From contig NC_063260.1 in the NCBI RefSeq assembly GCF_019578655.1, forward strand, positions 31,272,888-31,336,887: a DNA stretch of 64,000 bases, read 5' to 3'. Both the position numbers and the translations under genes were made by a program. The notes under the pieces are model-generated. The model saw only the letters and a program-made list of their open reading frames with translations, did no database searches and was not told the DNA's origin. This DNA comes from Ricinus communis (taxonomy: Eukaryota > Streptophyta > Magnoliopsida > Malpighiales > Euphorbiaceae). The stretch's first letter is position 1. Each line of letters starts with the position of its first letter. Below, one piece after another: positions 24,252-38,340 of the stretch.

Positions 24252-26673
24252 ATGAACGCCATGATCTCTTCATTAAATTACACCCACACTACTTTCATTT
24301 CATCTGATTTCCTACCCAGAAAGACTTCACTTCTTAAACCTCAATTCTCTCCGCTACCCATTATCCATAATTCCCATAGAAACCAAATCTTTAACTCTTC
24401 ACTTTCTTCAGATAAGCCACTTCACATTTCTTCACTCGAGAACTTCACATTTTCCAAGAAAAACCAAAGCAGGGACTCATTAACCGTCTGTAATGCCTAT
24501 GAGGCTGACCGGTCACGGCCGCTGGACATTAACATTGAGCTTCCTGATGAGCAGGCTGCACAAAAGATCAAGATTGGGGTATATTTTGCAACTTGGTGGG
24601 CTTTGAATGTTGTATTCAATATTTACAACAAGAAAGTGTTGAATGCCTTTCCTTACCCTTGGCTCACTTCTACTCTCTCTCTTGCTTGTGGGTCTCTTAT
24701 GATGCTCATTTCTTGGGCTACTAAAGTTGCTGATGCACCCAAAACTGATTTTGAGTTTTGGAAGACTCTGTTTCCTGTAAGTAAATCTTGAATCTTCTTC
24801 AGATTTTGATTAAATACTATTCGGGTTTATGCAGTTCTAATGGAGTTCTTTGTTCTTTTTCTTTTTATGAATTCGTCTAGGTTGCAGTGGCTCATACAAT
24901 TGGTCATGTGGCTGCTACTGTGAGTATGTCTAAAGTTGCAGTCTCTTTCACTCACATTATTAAGAGTGGTGAGCCTGCTTTTAGTGTTTTGGTGTCAAGG
25001 TTTCTTTTGGGTCAGACATTCCCTTTGCCAGTTTTTCTATCACTTCTACCAATTATTGGAGGCTGTGCTTTATCAGCTCTCACTGAGCTCAATTTTAACA
25101 AGACTGGTAAGCAAGTTTTGCTTCGGCCGTGACTTTTTTGTTAATGCACAGTAAAATCTTTGCTGTCTTTATGTAATTATGAAAAAAGAATTAGCGTTTT
25201 GTAGTGTATCAGCGTTTGAAATCTAAAGATTACGTTGTTTTTTGTTGGGTCAGGGTTTATGGGGGCTATGATATCCAATTTGGCATTTGTTTTCCGAAAC
25301 ATATTCTCGAAGAAGGGGATGAATGGGAAGTCTGTTAGTGGGATGAACTACTATGCTTGTTTATCTATGTTGTCTCTGTTGATCCTCACCCCTTTTGCAA
25401 TCGCTATGGAGGGGCCTCAGATGTGGGCTGCCGGCTGGCAGAATGCTGTTGCACAAATTGGACCCAATTTTGTTTGGTAACTCTTTACTTCTTTCATCAA
25501 CTTTTCAGTTTTCTCTTTGCTATACCATCTTTCATCACACTGTTGGAGATTGCATAGTTACGTTGAATATAAGATTAAAGAATTATGTAGGAGCTTGAAG
25601 TAGTAAATAAACTGATAGTAAGGACTTTCAACACCATAGATAAGGGATGTCAGGACTCAGGATGATAAACACTCTACTATCCCCAGAACTTAAGCCTAAA
25701 TGAGGGATCAACAGTTTGATTCATTACATGATCAAATTATCATTATGGTAACTGAAATTCCTTGTTTTGAGCTAATTCTAACTTGGTTTCTCAGTCTCTG
25801 ATGGTCACTTGCATGTTGTTGACACTGATGAGTATCTAAGTTTGTGAAATATATCATTTAAGATCTTCTATAATGATTTAAATCAGTCATTCAAAATTTA
25901 AAATCTCCTTGTCATCTATTTTTACATGTCCTCTTCTGCTTAGTTTTAAAAAGTTTAAGTGCCGATATTGATGTGATGGGTTTTAATATTTAGTGCTATG
26001 GATTTTCTTTTTCCCAAAATAGCTTTTATTGCATTTTTGGTATTTTATTAACAAAATGTCTGTGGCTTGGAATTGATGCAGGTGGGTGGCAGCGCAGAGT
26101 ATTTTCTACCACTTGTATAATCAAGTTTCCTACATGTCTCTTGATCAGATCTCTCCATTGACATTTAGCATAGGAAATACAATGAAGCGGATTTCAGTGA
26201 TAGTTTCCTCCATCATTATCTTCCACACCCCTGTCCAACCTGTCAATGCCCTTGGAGCTGCCATTGCAATTCTTGGCACTTTCCTGTATTCACAGGTACA
26301 TTCTTACCACTATAAGATTAAGTTCGGACAGTTAGAAGAGTGAGTTTTTCCTCTTTTTTTCTTAAAATTCCTTTCTCTCTTTGAGGGGGGGTGGGGGGGG
26401 ACCAAAATGTGTTAACATGCATGGGCAAATTTGCTTTCTGTTTGCATTTTCTAATGCAACTTGTTTGTGTGGAGACAAATGGCCTTTCAATCTTACTTAG
26501 GGCCAGCACAAAGAAGGAGAAAGGTCGGATTTAATATCCTTCTCTTTGCTCCTTTATTTGTTGGAGGGGGAGGCGGTTTCCTCTTATTCCTGTTCTTTGA
26601 ATTATTAAGAGGTTGGACTGTTTGAAGTTGTCTAACATTATTTTGATACATGTTTGAGCAGGCAAAGCAGTAA
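24252..26673 (+). CDS. GPT: glucose-6-phosphate/phosphate translocator, plastid inner envelope
   Basis: Exons 24252-24776, 24881-25106, 25254-25476, 26082-26295 and 26662-26673 give 399 residues. The first 80 or so are a serine- and asparagine-rich transit peptide. The rest is a hydrophobic drug/metabolite-transporter fold typical of plastid phosphate translocators (YFATWWALNVVFNIYNKK, VAHTIGHVAATVSMSKVAVS, SFTHIIKSGEPAFSVL, GFMGAMISNLAFVFRNIFSK, YHLYNQVSYMSLDQISPLTF, NTMKRISVIVSSIIIFHTP). These match GPT rather than the triose-phosphate or PEP translocators.

GPT exchanges glucose-6-phosphate for phosphate and feeds starch synthesis and the plastid pentose phosphate pathway. The final exon carries only AKQ and the stop; its acceptor is 366 nt downstream of the previous donor. 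Read through, the donor would instead add a short unrelated tail, so the AKQ ending typical of the family supports this model. Confidence 0.95.
26384..26400 (+). repeat. G-run in the last intron of GPT
   Basis: Two runs of seven and eight G separated by one T, about 90 nt inside the last intron. G-runs near a donor can influence splicing. No effect is shown here. Confidence 0.7.
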
Positions 26674-29046
26674 AGGAGTTCAGAGTTCCAAAGGTTTTGA
26701 TGTAAACATTTAGATGATTCAAAATACAAGTTTGGCCTGAATGATTGGTGATGGCTTTTGATCAAAGAAACTTGGCAATGCCTTTCATTAAACAATCACT
26801 GGTGATGGCCTTTGGAAATTCACAGGGAAGTAGCTTAGCTAACGCAGAGTTACAAGGCAGTTTCTTCTGTCAAGATCAGAGTGATAATGCTTAACATCAT
26901 CATATAGTTACTGGTGGCTAAATAAGTAGGCTTCGGTTTCCTTCCCCTCTGTATTATGCCCTGTCAATCAATAAATAAATGACTGGAGCACATATAGATG
27001 CAGAGTTACAATAAAAGAACGGATTTCAGATTTTTGGATTTTCTCTTTGCGGGATTTCACTTTTTCCATACATATAAGTAGAAAATCACAGTGTCATCTT
27101 TGCCTGGGCTTCTTGGCACAATACTTGGCATGCATTAAAGTTCAACACTCTGTTGTAAACTCTGATAAGCAGCAATACTTCTTTCTGTTTGGCCTTTGTT
27201 TAGGAAGTTAAGAGTCCTTCAATAAGGTGAGAAAACCAGATAAGCAGTCATATATATGGATTATGAGAAATGAGCAATTGAACCAATAAATTTTCCCTCT
27301 TGTTTGATTTTACCTGAACATGAACTTGCATATGATGGGTTTTTGTGGCATGGTAAATCCTAATTGAAAGTAAGTCAAGAGGCGAGAGGCAAAGCTGAAA
27401 CTTAAAGATGTACCGAGGCAGAACAATGAATTGATTACATGTACGCCAGATACTTTGCTTCCTGACAGGCCATCATTTGCCGTACATGAAGATGCTATAA
27501 ACAATATTGATCTCTAACTAGGAAACGCCACCAAAATAAAGGTTTAATGATAGCCTCCAGGATTATAAATTATGGAACTGGTAATCTGCTCGTCAGGATT
27601 GTTGAAATATAGAATCTCCAGGAGAAGTTGCTAATCTTGAGTCCTTTTAGCTAATAAGCTGTTCCCTTTGGAACTGTATCCTCATCTTTCATACAATTAG
27701 AGACGTTTCCTTGTGGATCCTCCATTAATATCACTATGGAGATAGACTAAACAAAATTTTAAAAAAATGGCAGAATCGACAAAGATTAACAGGAAGACTT
27801 TTTTTTTTTTTCTTTTTTCCCTTTTGATTTTAAGACATTTCAGTGAGCCACTATCGTCGTTTTGCAGTTCACTTTTTGCGACATGCCATTTTTACATCAG
27901 CGACCGGATGAGCTGTCGTTTAAACGCGCACTTGGCAACAGAGAGCCGTTAGCAGTAAAACCAGATACCCTTTAAAGAGCGGACTGTTTAGGGCTTTATC
28001 ACATTTAGTTTGCAATAAAAGACCATTCGAAATAAAAAAATAAAACTTCTCGTTTTTTTGATGCGCAACGACCTGCCGTTGAGTTCGCCTCACTACACAT
28101 CAACCGTGGCCCACAAGACAGCCGCCCATTGCTTTAACGTCCACCGGAAGCGGCGACCACTATCATTTTCCGGGGAAGAACAAGACATATGGGTTCAGAC
28201 ATTTCCGAGTGTCTGGGCGGGGGGAAGATTGTCTCTCATTAAGTTCTTGTGATTTGTGAAGTCTAGTACATTGAACTATTAGCTTCATCAAAAAGCAAAG
28301 TTCCATGCTTTAATCATCAAAACTATTTATGACTAAAGTTTAGAAGAAAGGTCCTAATCTTTGCACTTTTTAGCTAATGGGCTGTTATAAAGCTTGTAAC
28401 TTTAGCTTGGTTGGAAACTTTCTACTTCTATAACATCAAAAGATTGTTCTTGATTTGATGTTATGCTTTGGTGAAACATCGCTGCTAAACAGTCCACAGA
28501 ATATGATTGATGCGATGTCTGAATTATTTGCCAATTTGTCACTAAAGCCAATTTGAAATTTCTATGCTGAAGTTTATTGTTTTAAGAGCAATGAAGATGA
28601 AACCCGCCTTGCATTGTCTTAGAACTTTGATTACCTAGCTTTCTCTTTTGTCAATTAACCTATCTTTTCTTTTCATTATCTCTTTCTCACCTTTATTTTG
28701 GTTCTTGTCTATGTCTCATTGTCACCGTTAACACCATATCGCTTTCTTTCTACTCATTTTTTATTTATTTATATTAATGTCAAGTTAGATATGTGATCTT
28801 CTTTAGGAAAAAATGGTTGCCTTTATGATGGTTTAGCATGACTACAACCAACAGATTGTGATGTTTGGTTCTTGTCATGGGTTATATGTATGTTACCAAA
28901 TGCTACATGCTTTAGTGGCAAGCAGACAAGCATATAGCAGGTTAAGACATCAAGATTCTGGTGTCCTGTTTATATTTCTTGTATAAAGTACAGTGTTTCT
29001 GCTTTTGAATCTCTTTCCTCAAATATTTTTCTTCTTGTTCTTTGCT
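26674..29046. other. intergenic spacer with a GC-richer stretch
   Basis: The first few hundred bases are probably the translocator 3' UTR. 27,840-28,240 is clearly richer in G, C and CpG than the surroundings and contains a 64-codon open frame (ATG at 28061, stop by 28252) that I do not recognise. The remainder up to the beta-glucosidase start is ordinary AT-rich sequence. Confidence 0.5.
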
Positions 29047-32497
<3,451 letters not shown>

Positions 32498-33942
32498 GCA
32501 TAACCCTCAATGTCATATTTTGTCTCCTGAAGTGTTATGCAAATAGGCATTCTAAAATTATGTTCAAATGCAAGTGAATTGTACATAGTTTATTCCAAAG
32601 CAATATATCACTGTTTGCTGAAAAGTTGTGGAGAGGACCAGTCAGTATGATAATTTAACAAATAATATGATATCAATCTATAAAGATTTTGCTTCTTCGT
32701 TTCTTGGCACTATATTCCTTTGCTTTTCAAGATACCTCCATATCCGTATTCATTGTAAATTCCTACCCCCGATATCTTCAACTTTGTTTGGATGCTGAAA
32801 CTGTAGGGAATGCGATCATATGCATGGAAAACGCAACAGTTGTTTGGGGCAAAAACAGATCGTATGCATAAGGAACTGCTGGAATCTTTTTAAAGGCTGA
32901 AAAGAACTCTCTCAAGTATCGAATTAGAAGACTTTGGTTCAAAATATTAAGCTTTAGACGTTTATAAGTAGTGCTAAAGGCTGAAACGAGATTTTGATCA
33001 AGCAGAAACCTAGACATTTCTCTTTTTTTCTGTCTACAACATTCCTGTTGCAGGCAAAATAATTGAGGGAAGCAATGGAGAGATTGCAGTGGACCAATAG
33101 CACCGATATCTGGTCGTGGTAGGTCACTTATATGAATTATTAAGTACTCAACCTTGGGCCCAGAATATAATTGGAATTGAATAATCATGATAATCAAATG
33201 GTAGTTTTTTGTGTTATCTTTATTAAGAGATAAGATCTTGATGCCCATTAGACATAAGAGTTTCACTGGTCTGAACTGCTAATAGCACAGAAATTATTAA
33301 GCCAAACAAAATAAATTCTCTTGGCGCATTGGTGAAAGAGGGGCTTCTATTTTATAGGCTTGTTATTAACCAATTCACCCCTAGCTCTTATTCTTGGAAG
33401 TAAAGGCTTCCGTTCTCTACTTCATGTGGAGTTAAGATCCGGGCAAGAAGTGTGGGCTCCCAATTAAAGAATTCCCTGCCCCTTTAACACTAAAAATTAT
33501 GGCTGCCAGTAGACTGGAAATTAATGAGATGAACAGAACCAAGTTAATCGCTCGAGAAGTTAGCTCCTTAGTTGTTATAAATGCTGCCATAGATGGCATA
33601 TTTGACTAGCAGAGTTTTACAAATGGATGTCTAACTAATACAATTCAAAATTACATTTGCCTCAGCTGGCTTTTACAATATATGTCACAAGCCACTCAAT
33701 TTCTTCTCCTTTGAATTGAATCCATTCCTGCACATCATATCTTCTTCTCTTTCTTTTTTTATCAATGTGCATAGCAAAAGAATCACTTTGGAGATGAGTT
33801 AAATCAGAACCTACAGAAATTCAGAACCTTTTGAACACGAATTACCTGACTGATGGACCTGATGCTTCTGCTATACGGGATAAAAAGAAAAAAAAAAAAT
33901 TTCAACTTGGTGATGCATTGCAATTATCCAAAAATCCTTATT
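32498..33942. other. spacer between convergent beta-glucosidase and pseudouridine synthase genes
   Basis: No complete gene. It holds the beta-glucosidase 3' flank, the orphan exon 3 copy (33054-33112) and the 3' flank of the minus-strand pseudouridine synthase. Open frames at 32689-32871 (+) and 32778-33266 (-) have no recognisable product; the latter reads the orphan exon in antisense. Confidence 0.55.
33054..33112 (+). pseudogene. orphan copy of beta-glucosidase exon 3
   Basis: A 59 nt block preceded by a pyrimidine tract and CAG and followed by GT has exactly the length of exon 3 of the upstream gene (29464-29522). It reads GKIIEGSNGEIAVDQ*HRYL against GNILDGTNGDISADHYHRYL, with a TAG replacing the tyrosine codon. 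No other beta-glucosidase exons are visible next to it, so it is the remnant of a decayed tandem duplicate. Confidence 0.75.
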
Positions 33943-36900
33943 CTAAGCAATTCTGCATCTCCACCAGGGAGATCCAGCCTTGTAAATGTGCTTGCCCTCA
34001 TCCCATGAAATTTCACAGGCCTGAAGACCAATAGCAACTTTTGGCTCCTTCCCGTGTTGTGCAACCCACTCGGCAACAGCCATTGACTCATCACTCTCGT
34101 TAGTGTACTGTTTTCTATGTTTTCCAAATGGGTTAAGTCCAGGATTTGCCATTTCTGCAACTGCAGCTGGCATATACATCGAGTCACCCACTAATGGTGC
34201 ACCACTGGCAGCCAGTTGAGCTCGAATCTGCACCATATGATACAACTGGTTATTGTCAAATTTATGATATCAAACCATAAGTTAAGGATTCTCCTGAATG
34301 TTCCTATTTGATTATGAAACAAGAGTATATATAGAAGCCAACAAGGCAACAACCATTAATTAGTATTAAAGGAACATATTTGTATCAGTAACCCAACAAG
34401 ACTTCAGTTTTTTTCTGAGCGTTCACTACCCTATGACAATTAAAAGAAGCAAGATCAGAGGCGTGCTAACCTTAAGAGTTCAGAACAAGAAGCCAACATG
34501 AAAAAACCATGATTTGCAAACATGAGACTCAAAACTAATGACCGTAAAGAAAACAGCTCAAAATTAGCCAAGCAAGAAAAAGGAGAAGGAAGAAAAAAGA
34601 AAGGAAGGATGGCTGAATAACCTGATGCGTTCGGCCAGTCAAAAGGTTGATCTTACACTCGTAAGCAAAATCTTTTGAGGGCCATCCACAATCTTCAACC
34701 GAATATTTCTCCTCAATTGCAGCATCTGGCCAAGGAACCTTTCTGCATTCCAAGACCTCAAGTTGACACAAGTGCCATCCGTTGACAAATTCTGCATCCA
34801 GTAATAGTTTTTTAGTTTATACAACAAAACAGATAGGCAAAAAGTTAATGACAAGCACATGGTAGCATCCACCAAATAAAATCACATCAAGACAATTCTG
34901 TACGAAAACTGCCGAGAGAATCCAATTCCCTACTTCAACACCTACCACACTCTCTAAAGGTCCAGACTGATCTGATCAATAAAATAATTGATCGAGATTA
35001 TTACCTTCTGAAAGAAGTCTTGGAGCAATATTAACAGGGCGCATGTAGTTTTTAATTACTCCCACAGGCACAGGAGATGCAGCAAGAGCAAGATAAAGCT
35101 TCTTCACCTTTTTCTCCTGATGATGAAAAATAAAGGAAAAGAGTTGAGGGTCTTGAGATGAACTTAACATCTCATAATATTTGAACTCAGGTTAACCTGT
35201 ATCAAATTATCATAATAATAAATATCTTTTTTACTATCTAAAGGAGTGGCCTCATGAGAACAAAATCTGAGGTACTATCCTGCTGGATGGCCTCTTTACA
35301 AACAGAGCGAACTATATCAAACGTACATAAAGACAAAGCATGATCAGCTTACTCTGATTTTCCCATGGAAAACTGAGCAGTACTCCTTACTCCTAGCTAA
35401 CACAACACTGCAAATGAAGTAAAGGCCACAGTTTAGTATCAGTCTGAAAAGACAACTGAAAGAATAATAACAAAATCCTATAAAGACTCCATACCAACCC
35501 TCTGTGCAATTGTCAATCTGATGGGTAGTCTTCAATGGGGTTGTTAATCCCAGGGCACGAGTGGCAAAGGTTGCACAACTTTCTTCAATATTATCTGCAG
35601 TTCCTCCTACCTGAGTGAAGTCAGAATTCATGGATTCTCTAAGTAATTAATTAAATAATACCATGACTAAATACCATCAGCTGGCTAATAAAGTTAAGGC
35701 CTTAGTTTACTTTTGCAGATTTAGATAGTAGCTTATATTAAATAAAGTTGATGCTGGCAACGACAGAGAATTAAATCTATGCCTAAGCCACATAACAAAA
35801 TTAAGAAAATAATGGATCAATCACATACTGATGTACCAGCAGGTTTGTCCAAAACAACATAACAGTCGGTCACAGCTATAATTCTTGATTTCCAGTCAAT
35901 GTCATAGCACCTGAAAGAAACTCAAATGTCAGGAAGTACCATGCTAATGAAAAATGATTGTAAGCCTCCACCTAATTTTATGTCTACCTTGGGAAGCGTT
36001 TTGGGTGTACATGAACACGCAAATATGTTCCAGCTTCAAGATACTGGTCAACATGAGTAATCCGAAAGGTTTTTTGTGCTTCTCGTACAGTTTTCCCTTT
36101 GATGGAAGATCTCTTCTTCAGAACTGATGGAGCTGTAAACTTTTCAAATAACCTAATCTGTTCCGGAGTTGCTGTTGTTGGTGGCCGTGGGCACACAAGG
36201 GCATAATGTACAGCTCCAAAATCGATGAGGTCTGCAACAAACCTTCAAAGAATGAAATTTTCTATGCATCATTCGATCCTGATTAACAAAGAGTGGATCA
36301 TATTCTTGTAATTGTGTGTTTCATACCGTCCACCTTCAACAGACAAAGTAAAGGAGAAGAAAAGAATGCTTACAGAGGAGGAAGATCTAGAGCTTTGCAG
36401 ATATAATCTAGTACAGGCCCTTCCTCTAAGACAACTAAGTGTTCAATTCTTGGTGGTCTATTGTACGAGGGACATGGAAGCAAGCGATCATAGTCTGAGT
36501 TGCTGAATAAAACTAAATTTTAGCAAGAAGAAGAAGAAGAAGAAACAAGTGACTGTCAAGAATTCAAGATAAAATATACAAAGGCATTAGGACAATTTTG
36601 TATAGTTCAGCTAGAGGTATTTCATTAACTTAAGATACCAATTTCCAAAGTCAGGAACATTTTTGTGATCTTGAACAATGTGTCTATGGGTCACCAACCA
36701 CTCATTTTGTCCACAACCATTATTCAATTGACCACCAATCATAAGCCACCTTCTTCAACTAAGCAGCTACTTCGCTAAGGAACATAACTACTACCTTATC
36801 AAGAGCCTAAATAAATAGAAGTAGTGGGATTTCAAGCTTTTAGAACCATTTGACGCCACAGTTCCACCAGCAAACGCAAGTATAGAAAACATTAGATTTA

Positions 36901-37475
36901 GTATTGCACTTCCAAGCACGAATGCCTGTCCTGATGAACTCTCCCAACAACCATGAAAAGCACAAATCATATTTTCAGTGGTATAATTTGTGATTTGATG
37001 TGAATATTTCACTGGATTACCAAGTTTGAGTCTTTCAACCAGTGAAAACTAAAGCAGTTCAATAAACCTTATTTAAAGCAGATAAAACTAACAAATTACA
37101 TACACCTAAAGGAAAAATTTGTAATTAGTACTCATGAACAGATATAAAGTCCAAAACACTATAATAAGCTTTGGAAAAGAAAAAAAGAAAAACAAAGTAT
37201 TAAACAACCCGTAAAAGATAAGAAAGGCGAAGATGAAATTTGAAGTACCCATTAACACAAGAAGTATTAGTTGTGTAAGCAACTTCTGGTTTTGAGGATT
37301 CACAGCAAAACTTTCTCTCATGTGAATTCAAAGAAAACCGAGCTAAAGCATTCTTGGGATGGTGCCTATGGAAAGAATAAGCATGTGTTGATGCTAAAGT
37401 GCGCAAGACGGTGACTGGCGTAACAAAACTCCGGTAGCCACCGGCAAAGATTGAAGCTAAACTCAATGAACTCAT
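33943..37475 (-). CDS. RluA-family RNA pseudouridine synthase (PUS6 type), copy A
   Basis: Nine minus-strand exons: 37475-37249, 36502-36374, 36242-35988, 35910-35829, 35610-35495, 35407-35353, 35116-35005, 34791-34622 and 34227-33943. They join to 476 residues, like Arabidopsis RNA pseudouridine synthase 6.

The N-terminal 60 or so residues (serine-, arginine- and histidine-rich) suggest plastid or mitochondrial import. An S4-like segment (YICKALDLPPLFVADLIDFG) precedes the catalytic domain. Motif I is IIAVTDCYVVLDKPAG, and the likely nucleophile is D264 in HQIDNCTEG. Then come KLYLAL, KINLLTGRTHQIRAQLA and GAPLVGDSMY. The enzyme would isomerise uridine in RNA; its target is unknown.

The donor of exon 5 must be GTATGG (after GGGTTG) to keep the frame. 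Copy B, 865 bp beyond its 5' end, has the same intron phases and is in tandem. Confidence 0.9.
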
Positions 37476-38340
37476 CTTTCGCTCCACTCAAGCACTGAGG
37501 CTTTGGTACAAACGGTGTGATGGTTAGCGTTACGAGTATAGAATTTCGATGCTGAATCAGTTGGGTTTCAGTTCAGTGAAAAAATGGAAAAACTTTAGAT
37601 GGGTTATGACCCATTCATATGACGGGCCAGGCCCAGTTCGAGCGAGAATAATATCAAGCCCATTATATGTAGCATATGCATATAAACGGTAATTGGGCCT
37701 GAGCAGGCAACGAGTAGGCTTGACTCAGTGGTGCGGAGATGCGTCCGACACTTAAAAGAAATGAAAGCTGAAGAAAACTCCAAGATGGGAAATTTGGTTA
37801 GCTGACCATAAGATACCCAAATCCAAGATGTGGAAGTAATCTAATTCCCATAAACTAGGATTTTACTTTCCACTTGTTCTCATCAAACTATACTGTGCAT
37901 CTTGTCATCCCAAAGTTATGTACAGAATACATAGAACATAAAACAATATAAGGTATGCTGTATTGACAAAGATAGTAGCTGCTCCTAGTTATACATTCTA
38001 CAATTCATGAAAACTGTTCCTAGAAGCTCTATCTAATCATGCAGCACTAAAAAGTTACTATCTTCTCTTCAAAATTGTATTTTCCTCAGCTTGCTTTTAC
38101 AACATATGACAAGCTGCTCAATTTCTTGTCCATTGAACTGCATCCTGCCTGCACAAATCTTTTTATTAACGGTGCAGGGGAGAACAGTCACTTTCGAAAT
38201 GAGTTAAATCAACAGCTACAGAAATTCAGAAACGTTTTGAACACATGAATTTCGTGATTGATGCACCTGAAGCTTCTGCTGTAGAAAGAATACTCAACTT
38301 GGTAATACATCACAAATCTCCAATGCTTATTCTAAGCAAT
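37476..38340. other. spacer between the two pseudouridine synthase copies
   Basis: 865 bp holding the promoter and 5' UTR of copy A and the 3' flank of copy B. A GGGCC-containing stretch (37620-37700) lies about 150-220 bp upstream of the copy A start. Such GGGCC/GCCCA elements are common in promoters of plant housekeeping genes. No gene seen. Confidence 0.5.

Noticed and set aside
28061..28252. Small protein-coding gene
   Set aside because: No recognisable motif, no supporting context; kept only as a compositional observation.
32778..33266. 162-codon minus-strand frame
   Set aside because: It starts in spacer, runs antisense over the orphan beta-glucosidase exon and has no family resemblance.
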